The position numbers and the translations under genes are program-made. From Carnobacterium viridans (GTDB taxonomy: Bacteria > Bacillota > Bacilli > Lactobacillales > Carnobacteriaceae): a stretch of 64,000 nt of DNA. Position 1 is the stretch's first letter, and the number at the start of each line of letters is the position of its first letter. The stretch spans positions 1,240,001 through 1,304,000 of the forward strand of contig NZ_FNJW01000008.1 of assembly GCF_900102725.1 (NCBI RefSeq), read 5' to 3'. Of this stretch, positions 56,331 through 64,000 are shown one piece after another. Below the pieces are notes generated by a model that ran no database searches, was not told the DNA's origin, and saw only the letters and a list, made by a program, of their open reading frames with translations.

Positions 56331-57602
56331 TTAACGACTGAATTGCACAGGTTCCTTGAATCCGTCTATCATGGTCCGTGTTTCACTTAATGTAGTTTCT
56401 GCAATTTTTTTGCCTTTTTTATAAGAATAGCGGACCGGTACTTGCCTGCGGATTGCTTCGTACTCATTTTCAGCCGGCAGAACAATAAAGTCAGCTGGCT
56501 TTCCTTCTTCAATGCCATAGTGTTCTTCAATATGCAGTGTTTTTGCACTATTGATCGTAATCAAATCCATAGCATTCATAATCTCTTCATAACCTGTCAG
56601 TTGAGTGGCATGCAGCCCCATCAACAGAACTTGCAGCATATTTCCTGTTCCTAGTGGATACCAAGGGTCGTAAATATCGTCATGACCGAAACAAACCGTT
56701 AAATCAGCTTCCAATAATTCTTTGACACGTGTCAGTCCCCGACGTTTCGGATAGGTATCGAACCTTCCTTGCAAATGCATGTTGACCAATGGATTGGAAA
56801 CAAAACGAATATCAGATAGTTTCAATAGTCGGAATAATTTAGACGTATATGCGTTATTGTATGATCCCATCGCTGTTGTATGGCTGGCTGTTGTACGTGA
56901 GCCCATTCCTCTTTCGTAAGCTTCTTTTGCCACCACTTCTACAAAACGTGATTGTTCATCATCGATTTCATCACAGTGAATATCAACTAGACGATCGTAT
57001 TTCTCCGCCAAGTCAAAAGCAAACTTAAGGGATTCTACGCCATATTCTCTAGTGAATTCATAGTGCGGAATGCCGCCCACTACATCAGCTCCCATTTTCA
57101 AGGCTTCTTCCATCAGTTCTTTTCCATTTGGATAAGATAAGATGCCTTCTTGTGGGAATGCAACGATTTGGATATCGACATAAGGTGCCATTTCTGCTTT
57201 TACTTCTAACATAGCTTTTAAGGCCGTTAACTTTGGATCTGTAACATCTACATGTGTGCGTACATACTGAATCCCTTGAGCAATTTGCCATTGTAGGGCT
57301 TTTTTTGCACGTGTTTTAACGTCTTCATGTGTTAGAAAAGCTTTGCGTTCAGACCAACGCTGGATGCCTTCGAATAATGTTCCGCTTTGATTCCATTCCG
57401 GCTCGCCTGCTGTCAATGTTGTGTCTAAATGGATATGCGGTTCAATAAACGGCGGAAGCACCAGTGAACCGTTGACATCTAAAACATCATTTGTTTTTTC
57501 TGCGGCTACCGGCTGCGGTTCAATACCGGTAAACATTCCGTCTTCAATTGTGATTTGCCAAAAGCCTCTTTTTCCTCTTAGCGCTGCATTTTGAATGATC
57601 AT
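56331..57602 (-). CDS. codA: Cytosine deaminase
   Basis: 423-aa amidohydrolase deaminating cytosine to uracil and ammonia. Metal ligands appear in [15 protein letters not shown] (HxH), [12 protein letters not shown] (His), [15 protein letters not shown] and the catalytic Asp in [19 protein letters not shown], the CodA signature. I use the ATG at 57602; upstream extension to 57635 has no clear site. It follows codB with a 16-bp gap and completes the cytosine salvage operon. Confidence 0.95.
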   Translation of the reverse strand: MIIQNAALRGKRGFWQITIEDGMFTGIEPQPVAAEKTNDVLDVNGSLVLPPFIEPHIHLDTTLTAGEPEWNQSGTLFEGIQRWSERKAFLTHEDVKTRAKKALQWQIAQGIQYVRTHVDVTDPKLTALKAMLEVKAEMAPYVDIQIVAFPQEGILSYPNGKELMEEALKMGADVVGGIPHYEFTREYGVESLKFAFDLAEKYDRLVDIHCDEIDDEQSRFVEVVAKEAYERGMGSRTTASHTTAMGSYNNAYTSKLFRLLKLSDIRFVSNPLVNMHLQGRFDTYPKRRGLTRVKELLEADLTVCFGHDDIYDPWYPLGTGNMLQVLLMGLHATQLTGYEEIMNAMDLITINSAKTLHIEEHYGIEEGKPADFIVLPAENEYEAIRRQVPVRYSYKKGKKIAETTLSETRTMIDGFKEPVQFSR

Positions 57603-57618
57603 ATATTCCACACTTTCA

Positions 57619-58869
57619 TTAATTATTTTTTTCAACTGTTAGTGCTGTCTTAGCTTTCGGTAATTTCATCAATCCTATATAAACCACAGCAGTGCCCACT
57701 AATGCATTTAGCGGAGTAATTCCTGGTGCAAATTGAGCCAAAGCTACACCGATAGCCCAAGCCAGAAGTGCTGTCCAGTTGACGGATACAAAATCTGCTT
57801 CTTCAAATTTTGCATAGTTGCGACGCTTCACAAAAAAGTAATCTGCGATGATGATTGCTCCAATCGAGGGAATAGCCGCACTCAGCAAGTTCAAAAAGCC
57901 GACAAAATTAGTGTACATCCACATAGCCAGCACGGTACCAACCATTCCGTTCACAAAAACCCAGAATTTTTTAGAGATTTTTGTAATATTGGCAAATCCT
58001 AAACCAGAAGCGTAAAGCGCGTTATCATTAGTGGTCCAGATGTTCAGAGCCAGTACTAAAATTGCCGGTATCGCCAAACCTTGTAAAAATAAAACTTCTG
58101 AGATATCTGAGAGTCCATAAACCATCGACCCCACAGCTCCAAATAAGAACATCAACGAATTGCCCAGGAAGAAAGCTGTTGAGGTAGCCGCAACAGCTGA
58201 CCGCGAAGTTTTTGCAAACCGGGCAAAATCGGCTGTCAATGTACCTCCGCTAATAAAGGATCCGATACAGATTGTCAAAGCAGCTGATATAGTGAGACTT
58301 GATTGGGGTTCATACTCGAAAAGAGCTGACAAACCGCCCATGAATTGGGTTGCTTCAATAGCAGAGTAGCTTCCTAAAACCGCAATCAAGGGAACCGCTA
58401 TAAAGCTTAAAATCACCAGCGACTTCATCCCATAAAGAGAAGCCAACGTGATTGCGGTCCCAAAGACGAAAATCAGCAAGTAACTATTCCAGCCCATTTC
58501 TTTTGCAATCGGAACAGCAAACATCGCCACACCGACTCCAAACCATCCAACTTGCGTAAAGCCCAATAAGAAGGATGGTAAGTATGAACCTTTCTCACCA
58601 AACGAGTATTTTGCCAGCAAGTGAGTAGACAATCCCATTTTAGCTGCAATGTGCGCCAATGTTCCAGTATAAAGACATAGTGCCAAGTTTCCCAACAAAA
58701 TGACGAGCAAAAATTGAGAGAAAGTTAAACTTAATCCCAATTGCCCTCCTGCTAGCATGCTGGCTGAAAAAAAGGTGAAACCCAGCATTACAGCCATTGT
58801 TTTTGCAAAAGAATTCCGGCTCGTTTGCGGTACCGTTTGTAATGAAAACTCTGTATCAATTTTCTTCAT
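57619..58869 (-). CDS. codB: Cytosine permease
   Basis: 416-aa NCS1-family permease with about 12 hydrophobic segments. [51 protein letters not shown] and [19 protein letters not shown] are CodB features. I use the ATG at 58869 with GGGAGGAA upstream; an extension to 58941 would run into the attenuator. First gene of codBA and preceded by a PyrR-type attenuator. Confidence 0.95.
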   Translation of the reverse strand: MKKIDTEFSLQTVPQTSRNSFAKTMAVMLGFTFFSASMLAGGQLGLSLTFSQFLLVILLGNLALCLYTGTLAHIAAKMGLSTHLLAKYSFGEKGSYLPSFLLGFTQVGWFGVGVAMFAVPIAKEMGWNSYLLIFVFGTAITLASLYGMKSLVILSFIAVPLIAVLGSYSAIEATQFMGGLSALFEYEPQSSLTISAALTICIGSFISGGTLTADFARFAKTSRSAVAATSTAFFLGNSLMFLFGAVGSMVYGLSDISEVLFLQGLAIPAILVLALNIWTTNDNALYASGLGFANITKISKKFWVFVNGMVGTVLAMWMYTNFVGFLNLLSAAIPSIGAIIIADYFFVKRRNYAKFEEADFVSVNWTALLAWAIGVALAQFAPGITPLNALVGTAVVYIGLMKLPKAKTALTVEKNN

Positions 58870-58906
58870 TATATTATTTCCTCCCATTTCTATGGGTACC
58901 AAAAGC

Positions 58907-59050
58907 AAAAAAAAGAGACTGAATATCAGATTTCCTGACATTCAGCCTCTTTCTTTAACCTAAGAGAAAAGTGTATATATCCACACTTGCACACATTTCT
59001 CTTAGATTTTCATCCGCTTCCTTGTCAGTCTCTCTGGACTGGTTTAAAGG
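58907..59050 (-). promoter_or_regulatory. PyrR-type transcription attenuator of codBA
   Basis: Read leftward from 59050: AGTCCAGAGAGACTGACAAG (59040-59021) matches the PyrR-binding loop (AGUCCAGAGAGGCUnGCAAGG-like) as hairpin CAGTC-CAGAGA-GACTG (59041-59026). Next comes a hairpin TAAGAGAAA...TTTTCTCTTA (59005-58960), and finally a terminator AAAGAG...CTGAAT / ATTCAG...CTCTTTTTTTT (58953-58907) just before codB. Nine bases of the PyrR loop, AGAGACTGA, are complementary to the terminator 3' arm TCAGTCTCT, providing the antiterminator. Pyrimidine-bound PyrR should thus terminate codBA. Confidence 0.82.
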
Positions 59051-59071
59051 TACCTGTATTTACTTAAGCTT

Positions 59072-59100
59072 ATTATTCCAGAAAAAATTTTCTCTGTCAA
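59072..59100 (-). promoter_or_regulatory. Promoter of codBA
   Basis: Leftward TTGACA (59100-59095), exactly 17 bp, AATAAT (59077-59072). Transcription would begin about 15 bp before the PyrR loop. Confidence 0.7.
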
Positions 59101-59174
59101 CTAGAAAATTCTCGACTAAGCTACCTAAATGTAATAAACCGTTACTATTCACGGCCAAATCGAAAAGTAATTTT

Positions 59175-59345
59175 TCAGCATTCAAATAAAGGTTCTTCAT
59201 TTTCTGGCGTTGATAAGGAAATTTCCTCCGGATTACGGGATAGCTTGCGGAAAGCCATGGGACCATTTTGAGCCGAAGAACGCGTCTCAAAACTTGCAAG
59301 CGTCAAACTTAACGTAGCGGCTAAAGCCGAACGCTAAGTAATTCT
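59175..59345. other. GC-rich structured element of unknown function
   Basis: Clearly richer in G and C than its flanks. Read leftward it contains nested CTTAGCG...CGGCT/AGCCG...CGTTAAG, a TTTTGAG...CTCAAAA hairpin with a CGTTCTTCG loop, and GGTCCCATGGC / GGAGGAAATTTCC pieces. One minus frame is open for 52 codons (59333-59175; e.g. ASFETRSSAQNGPMAFRK) without start signal. Upstream of codBA promoter and of the DUF1858 promoter region; could be a small RNA, a repeat element, or gene debris. Confidence 0.4.
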
Positions 59346-59746
59346 CAATGCATCCTCTTTCATGGCTGCAAGCTCCTCCTATTCCTCCGAAAATTTCTGG
59401 AATGTGTTAAAAGAAACTCAATTAATTACTGACCAACGTCAAATGTTGCAGAACCATTTATATCACATACTCTTTTTTAATTCCATTAATTTATACCGAA
59501 ATTTGCTATTATTCAGCTATTGTGTCGGTTTTGTTCACAAGTGATTAATACTAACTAGCATTTTGTTCACTATTTCTTAAACTCTTTTTTATTTTTATGA
59601 CACAAAATCGCTATACTGTAGAGATAGTTTCAGACAATATTCCTACAATAAACGTTGACATTATGACAAAAAACTCACTCATAAATAGTTAATTTTTCTG
59701 TAAAAATTCATTTCCATTCAATATTTTAATTCTAACAGATTCAAAT

Positions 59747-59764
59747 TTGTGATATAATTAACAA
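59747..59764 (+). promoter_or_regulatory. Rex-like operator overlapping the -10 of the DUF1858/DUF438 operon
   Basis: TTGTGATATAATTAACAA differs from the Rex palindrome TTGTGAnnnnnnTCACAA essentially at one base and overlaps the perfect -10 TATAAT (59753-59758), which has TGTGA upstream. NADH-sensing repression is plausible for a redox-related operon. Confidence 0.45.
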
Positions 59765-59796
59765 TGAAGTTCATTGTTAAAAATGGAGTGTTTGTT

Positions 59797-60021
59797 ATGA
59801 AAGAAATCAATCTAGACTCTTCTGTTTATGAATTAGTTACAGCGTACCCCGAAATTCAAACTATTCTATTTGATTTAGGTTTAAAAGACATCCAAAAACC
59901 TGGCATGTTAACGACTGTAGGAAGATATATGACTATTCCAAAGGGAGCAAAGATGAAAAAAATTGATTTGAAAGTTATTATTGATCAACTAGAACAACTA
60001 GGCTTTACTATTAAGGAGTGA
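59797..60021 (+). CDS. DUF1858 domain protein
   Basis: 74-aa protein made of one DUF1858 domain (INLDSSVYELVTAYPEIQTILFDLGL, then KDIQKPGMLTTVGRYMTIPKGA), a fold found in hybrid-cluster and ScdA/RIC-type contexts. The ATG at 59797 follows GGAGTG; the frame goes back to 59764 without site. It is followed after 4 bp by the DUF438 protein; the two are often fused or adjacent. Redox or nitric oxide-related role is inference. Confidence 0.85.
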   Translation: MKEINLDSSVYELVTAYPEIQTILFDLGLKDIQKPGMLTTVGRYMTIPKGAKMKKIDLKVIIDQLEQLGFTIKE

Positions 60022-60025
60022 GTTT

Positions 60026-61345
60026 ATGGAAAACAATACTGTTCAGCGTCAGAAAAAAATTGTTGAAATTTTAACCTTACTTCATGAAGGTGGAGAGTTT
60101 GAAGAAGCTAAGCGTCTCTTCGACGAGTCTTTTGATGGTGTGGATGTCAGCGAAATTACAGCTGCAGAAAGAGAATTGATTGCCAGTGGTTTAGATCCTT
60201 CAGAAATCCAACATCTATGTAATGTTCATGCGGCTGTATTTAAAGGTTCTATCAGAGATATCCATCGTTCAAATTACGAACATGAGTATCCTGGCCATCC
60301 TGTTCACACTTTAAAGTTGGAAAACAGAGTCATTCACTCACTCTTAGAAGATGAAATCCAAGAAGTTTTTGATCGATTAGCTAAAGGGGACTTTTCTCAA
60401 AAAGAGCGTCTACAGCATGCTTTATTAGATTTGACACAAATTGATAAACATTATGCACGAAAAGAAACATTGATTTTTTCTTATATGGAAAGATATGGCA
60501 TTACTGCGCCACCAAAAGTTATGTGGGGTGTTGATGATGCTATCCGTGCAGCTATAAAAGATGTAAATCTTTATTTAAGTAGCGATAAATTTGCCATTAA
60601 CCCTCTAAGGGAGAAAATCGAACACATTATAACAGAAGCAGAAGAAATGATTTTTAAAGAAGAAGAAATTATGATTCCAATGGTTCTAGATGTTTTTTCC
60701 TTAACAGATTGGCAAAGGATTGCTGAAGATAGCTTAGATATTGGTTTTGCTTTCATTCCTAAGCCTTTAAATTGGAAACCTAGTAAAGATGCACTAGCGC
60801 AAGAAAAAGACCAGCAAGAAGCTCGGACACAAGCAGCAAAAAAAGCCGCTGATATGACAGCAGCTATCTCGCAAGCTCCTCCTATTACTGAGACAGAACA
60901 TTACGATTGGCAGGACGATCCATTAAGTGAAGGCTCTATCGTTTTACCAACTGGTGTCCTTCAGTTAAAAGAATTAACAGCTATTTTTGGTGTTTTACCT
61001 GTGGATCTCACTTTTGTAAATCATGAAGATCGCGTACGCTTTTATTCAGAAGGAAAGAATCGTGTTTTTCCTCGTACAAATTCTGTCATTGGACGCGAAG
61101 TGATTAATTGCCATCCTCCTAAAAGTATGCATATGGTTCAGAAAATTCTTGACGATTTTAGAAGCGGTGAAAGAAATGAAGCAGAATTTTGGATCAATCT
61201 ACATGGAAAAATGATTTATATTCGCTATTTTGCTATTCACAATCCTGAAACAACTGACTATCTAGGCTGTTTAGAAGTCACACAAGATATTACCGAAATT
61301 CAAAAAATCCAAGGAGAACACCGATTATTGAGTGAGAGCAACTAA
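60026..61345 (+). CDS. DUF438/hemerythrin/PAS domain protein
   Basis: 439-aa three-domain protein. Residues 1-70 are DUF438 (EILTLLHEGGEFEEAKRLFDESF); about 75-230 a hemerythrin-type HHE bundle (LCNVHAAVF, HYARKETLIFSYMERYG, EEEIMIPMVLDVF) that binds a diiron centre; about 320-430 a PAS domain (FVNHEDRVRFYSEGKNRVFPRTNSVIGREVINCHPPKS) likely to bind a cofactor. Sensor or metal-repair role under low oxygen or nitric oxide stress is inferred. Ended by a strong terminator. Confidence 0.9.
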   Translation: MENNTVQRQKKIVEILTLLHEGGEFEEAKRLFDESFDGVDVSEITAAERELIASGLDPSEIQHLCNVHAAVFKGSIRDIHRSNYEHEYPGHPVHTLKLENRVIHSLLEDEIQEVFDRLAKGDFSQKERLQHALLDLTQIDKHYARKETLIFSYMERYGITAPPKVMWGVDDAIRAAIKDVNLYLSSDKFAINPLREKIEHIITEAEEMIFKEEEIMIPMVLDVFSLTDWQRIAEDSLDIGFAFIPKPLNWKPSKDALAQEKDQQEARTQAAKKAADMTAAISQAPPITETEHYDWQDDPLSEGSIVLPTGVLQLKELTAIFGVLPVDLTFVNHEDRVRFYSEGKNRVFPRTNSVIGREVINCHPPKSMHMVQKILDDFRSGERNEAEFWINLHGKMIYIRYFAIHNPETTDYLGCLEVTQDITEIQKIQGEHRLLSESN

Positions 61346-61386
61346 CCTTATTCAAAAATATTAAAGTTAGGAAAACTATTGAACTT

Positions 61387-61445
61387 AAGACGATCAAACA
61401 ACCCATCATTCCATATAAGGATGACCGGTTGTTTGATCGTCTTTT
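61387..61445. terminator. Bidirectional terminator after the DUF438 gene
   Basis: AAGACGATCAAACAACC pairs with GGTTGTTTGATCGTCTT, serving the two convergent genes. Confidence 0.88.
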
Positions 61446-61447
61446 GG

Positions 61448-62050
61448 TTATCCTAATTTAATTGTAAATTCAAAACCCGTTGAATTTACTTTAAAAGGTC
61501 TACCAGGTTCTTTGAAAATAAGTTCAATTCCAGAAACATCATCTGGCAAAGAGGGTGATATAATATAGTTTTGACTCATATGCCCGGTTGTCCCACCGCC
61601 AACTTCTGAACGGCAGTCGTATATATCATTAATGGACAATTCAAAAAGATCAGGATTATAGTTGTCTTCACTATTTTCTTTTGCCTCCTCCCAATCTGTA
61701 TCTAGATACAACACGCTAGCGTTAGCATATTGCCGAATAAAGGTCACCGTATATATGACTCCATTATTTTCATACATCTTAAGTACTGGTACATATTTTT
61801 TGAATTCAACAGGCACAACCATTGGCTTGAGACTAGCTTCCATGGCCATTGTCGTAAAGATCGATTGTAAATACTCTTCCTGAAGGTCGTACTCTTCTGC
61901 AAAACAAGAAACAACCTCATCTGGTGGAAAAAATATATTTTTTCCTTGAACTACCTTACGTTGGTTTAATAAATTACAAATCTTTTTATCAATGGATAAG
62001 AGGCTTTCGTTATAATAAGAATTTGTTCTTTCTATTGGTTCAAAGCTCAT
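61448..62050 (-). CDS. Hypothetical protein with chorismate mutase-like N-terminal helix
   Basis: 200-aa soluble protein. Residues 18-35 (LLSIDKKICNLLNQRKVV) resemble the first helix of chorismate mutase-like domains, but the rest (beta-rich, with YVPVLKMYENNGVIYTVTF and GGGTTGHMSQNYIISPSLP) does not. GGAGG lies 8 bp upstream of the ATG at 62050. I do not recognise a family. Monocistronic, between DUF438 and a ROK kinase. Confidence 0.65.
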   Translation of the reverse strand: MSFEPIERTNSYYNESLLSIDKKICNLLNQRKVVQGKNIFFPPDEVVSCFAEEYDLQEEYLQSIFTTMAMEASLKPMVVPVEFKKYVPVLKMYENNGVIYTVTFIRQYANASVLYLDTDWEEAKENSEDNYNPDLFELSINDIYDCRSEVGGGTTGHMSQNYIISPSLPDDVSGIELIFKEPGRPFKVNSTGFEFTIKLG

Positions 62051-62144
62051 ATTTAGTTCCTCCATTTTTTCTATATAAAATAATGTTTATCTTTTTAATG
62101 ACCGGCAATACAACATACGGGTTTATTCAATCAAAAGAAGTGAT

Positions 62145-63038
62145 TTAACTCATTATATTCTTCTTGTAGTCCACCGTTTGTTCAAAATGAGCTACCGCAC
62201 CAATCAAATTAGCATCATTGTGAAATTTACAAACTTGGATATTTAATTTTACATCTTGTGCCTTTTGACGTTCTAAATAAAAGGAAGTTCGTTCATGCAA
62301 GCGTTGAATAAGGTCTTCTCTGACAGATATGCCACCACCAATAACAACCATATCAGGATTAAAACTAATAGAAAGGTTATAAATTCCACGTGCCAAGGCA
62401 TCAATAAGACCATTCACATATTTCACAGCCAAGGGTTCTCCTCTATCCGCTTCTTTGAAAAGGTACTTTCCATCTACAACTGTATCTAATCCTATTTCTT
62501 TTCCATAGCGTTTTGCAGTTTGAACTGGACTTCCCATTTCACTTAACGTATGTTCACCATCTAACAACATATAGCCAAATTCTCCTCCGAAAAGGTCTTT
62601 TCCTTTAAATAACTTACGATCAATAACGACGGATCCGCCAATACCAGAACCAATGATTAGGAACAACGCATGTTGGATATTTTTTGCAGCACCATGCCAC
62701 ACTTCTGCTAATGCAGCACAATTAGCATCATTTTCCATTGAAACGGGCACTCCAAATAAATCTTCCCATTCTTTTTTGATTGGAAAGTAATGGAGGTAAG
62801 GAACAGCACTGATTCCATTGATAATCCCTTCTTTTGCATCAACAGCACCCGGAGCACTGATGGCCACGCCATTCACTGAATAATTTTTTGTAAAGTTATG
62901 ATAAACTTTCATCATTTCTTCTTTCATATCATCCCAATTTTTGGGTGTATAAAATGAACCTTTATTGCTTAAGCCTTCATTTTCCCATAATCCAAATTTC
63001 ACTGCTGATCCGCCGATATCAAATACCACTATACTCAT
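62145..63038 (-). CDS. ROK-family sugar kinase (BglK-like)
   Basis: 297-aa ROK kinase. ATP-binding FDIGGSAVKFGLWENEG near the N-terminus, catalytic Asp in SMENDANCAALAE, and LIIGSGIGGSVVIDRKL follow the family. The zinc motif CxCGxxGC of glucokinases is absent (the region reads GEFGYMLLDGEHTLSEMGSP), as in the beta-glucoside kinase BglK subgroup, so the substrate may be a disaccharide or an amino sugar rather than glucose. GAGGAG precedes the ATG. Single gene. Confidence 0.9.
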   Translation of the reverse strand: MSIVVFDIGGSAVKFGLWENEGLSNKGSFYTPKNWDDMKEEMMKVYHNFTKNYSVNGVAISAPGAVDAKEGIINGISAVPYLHYFPIKKEWEDLFGVPVSMENDANCAALAEVWHGAAKNIQHALFLIIGSGIGGSVVIDRKLFKGKDLFGGEFGYMLLDGEHTLSEMGSPVQTAKRYGKEIGLDTVVDGKYLFKEADRGEPLAVKYVNGLIDALARGIYNLSISFNPDMVVIGGGISVREDLIQRLHERTSFYLERQKAQDVKLNIQVCKFHNDANLIGAVAHFEQTVDYKKNIMS

Positions 63039-63752
63039 TTAGTCGCTCCTCGTTATTTTAATTAATAACGTTTTCATTTTCTTAATCCATAATTCATTTT
63101 AAACCATTTAACAACTTATCTAACCAGTCATTCACCTTTTCTTACAAGTTAAACTATTAAAAAAGGAAAAAGCCAACGACAGAGAATAAAGAACTCTCTT
63201 TCCTTTAGAGAGTCCTTTTATTTCTTAGCCTTTATTCTATAAAATAATCTGATTTCCACCATTTTTTTTGCAACTTCTACTTTCACAGATACCTTTTGAA
63301 TCATTTCATTAATTGTTTCACTAACTCATAATACTGCTTTGAAGAGTAACTTAGAGATATCCTTATTCTATTATATTACCCTCATTATGTTTCTTAGTTT
63401 AATCCATTATTAATTCAATTACAATAATTAAAGTATGGTAACTTACAGTATGTAATAAAAAAACTGCATTTTAAAGTCCCATAGAAATTTTAATCTTCGG
63501 ATAGTTTCTAATAAAATCCTTTTTTATTTTTATTAGTCTTTAGATAATTAGAGGCATAGCACTAAGAAAGTACCGTACCTTTAATAAGATTCCTTGTTAC
63601 CTACTTTTCATTAACAGATTAATCGATTGTTGAAGGCTTTCTTCTCCATTGCTGCCATCGTTGTTGTTTTCCTGGATACACTTTACTAAGTTTTCAGCCA
63701 CTATTAAACTAATTACAAAACTTGTAAAGCAATCTATTATTTTTTCTGCACG
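63039..63752. other. 714-bp intergenic interval with remnants
   Basis: Contains an ACTCTC/GAGAGT hairpin (63193-63213) of terminator type with no obvious gene to serve, and otherwise AT-rich sequence. Between 63597 and 63701 (leftward) a GTG-started 34-codon frame, ENLVKCIQENNNDGSNGEES and on, looks like a gene fragment; the open frame extends further back without a start. Confidence 0.4.
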
Positions 63753-63826
63753 AAAACAACATAAAACAAAAAAAATATTACATTTAGTTGTTTTGTGTTG
63801 TTTTAACTTTATAAAATGTTAAGATA
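63753..63826 (+). promoter_or_regulatory. DeoR operator and promoter
   Basis: AAAACAACATAAAACAA (63753-63769) and TTGTTTTGTGTTGTTTT (63788-63804) are inverted repeats of each other with one mismatch in 17; each arm is itself a direct repeat of AAAACAA. Overlapping promoter candidates are TTGTTT (63788) with TATAAA (63810) or TTGTTT (63798) with TAAGAT (63821). Typical of DeoR autoregulation. Confidence 0.6.
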
Positions 63827-63848
63827 GAAAAGAGCAGGAGGTGTTTTA

Positions 63849-64000
63849 TTGAATCAATTAAAAAGACAAGAATTGATTTTTAATTTGCTAAAAGTCAATG
63901 GAGAAGTGTCATCTAATGAACTTGCTGCTGAATTAAGCGTTTCCATGATGACGATCAACCGTGATCTTAAAGAGATTTCCACATGGGAAGGTATCCATCT
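63849..64000 (+). CDS. DeoR-family transcriptional regulator (partial, runs off right edge)
   Basis: TTG start at 63849 with AGCAGGAGG upstream. The visible 50 residues read MNQLKRQELIFNLLKVNGEV and contain the helix-turn-helix SSNELAAELSVSMMTINRDLKE, the DeoR-type N-terminal domain. The effector domain lies outside the window. Such regulators often control the sugar-phosphate operon that follows. A near-perfect inverted repeat operator lies just upstream. Confidence 0.85.
   Translation, partial: MNQLKRQELIFNLLKVNGEVSSNELAAELSVSMMTINRDLKEISTWEGIH

Noticed and set aside
58960-59005. TPP riboswitch in the codB leader
   Set aside because: The conserved CTGAGA and ACCTGA elements are missing; the PyrR loop explains the leader better.
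59060-59299. 79-codon minus-strand frame upstream of codB
   Set aside because: It runs through the GC-rich element and the codBA promoter; no site and a competing open frame in the same DNA.

Overview
The window is AT-rich, densely coded DNA from a low-GC Gram-positive bacterium. Gene content (Leloir galactose operon in the order galK-galE-galT-galM-galR, class II galT, GH35 beta-galactosidase with a mannose-family PTS, CcpA-type cre sites, PyrR attenuation, NupC plus deoxynucleoside kinase, MhqO/MhqD-like genes) points to Lactobacillales; a Carnobacterium-like species is my best guess from memory of gene content, not from any search. No rRNA, tRNA, CRISPR array, insertion sequence or prophage was recognised.

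Layout. 1-3.8 kb: end of a galactoside PTS/GH35 operon read leftward, divergent from its GntR regulator. 3.8-10.4 kb: a HAD nucleotidase and the complete galactose operon. 10.4-15.8 kb: a leftward five-gene thiolase / acyl-CoA dehydrogenase / hydroxyacyl-CoA dehydrogenase / crotonase / CoA-transferase operon, unusual for a lactic acid bacterium, followed upstream by a LysR regulator, a second acyl-CoA dehydrogenase and a YtnP-like lactonase, several of them preceded by cre-like sites. 19.6-26.3 kb: ketopantoate-reductase-like protein with an EIIC-like membrane protein, then a CstA-family transporter with its LytS/LytR two-component system. 26.4-29.9 kb: small regulators, secreted proteins, a frame-interrupted lipoprotein and decayed coding scraps. 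29.9-32.6 kb: purine permease and guanine deaminase. 32.9-39.5 kb: single housekeeping or accessory enzymes and a 51-bp tandem repeat array. 39.9-42.6 kb: quinone/electrophile detoxification operon. 42.8-47.3 kb: small membrane proteins, cupin, lipoprotein pseudogene, TSUP permease and a deoxynucleoside salvage operon. 47.8-51.1 kb: a lipoprotein, DUF4956 and VTC-domain operon. 51.2-54.3 kb: NERD protein, a 50-bp tandem repeat array and an OmpR-type two-component system. 54.6-56.2 kb: PadR/DUF2812 pair and a SAP-domain protein. 56.3-59.1 kb: codBA behind a clear PyrR-type attenuator. 59.2-59.35 kb: a GC-rich, hairpin-rich element of unknown nature. 59.7-61.3 kb: DUF1858/DUF438 pair behind a Rex-like site. 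61.4-64 kb: hypothetical protein, ROK kinase, and the start of a DeoR regulator with a long inverted-repeat operator.

Themes. Much of the window is carbon-source choice (galactosides, galactose, short-chain acyl-CoAs, pyruvate-type transport) under likely CcpA control, together with nucleobase and nucleoside salvage under PyrR and possibly PurR. The most worthwhile signals outside ordinary annotation are the acyl-CoA operon without Etf and with a dehydrogenase that appears to lack both usual catalytic glutamates, the two intergenic tandem arrays with almost identical period (50 and 51 bp) and inverted repeats in every unit, the GC-rich structured element at 59.2-59.3 kb, and terminator-like hairpins lying inside leaders (codBA, cstA, deoxynucleoside kinase).
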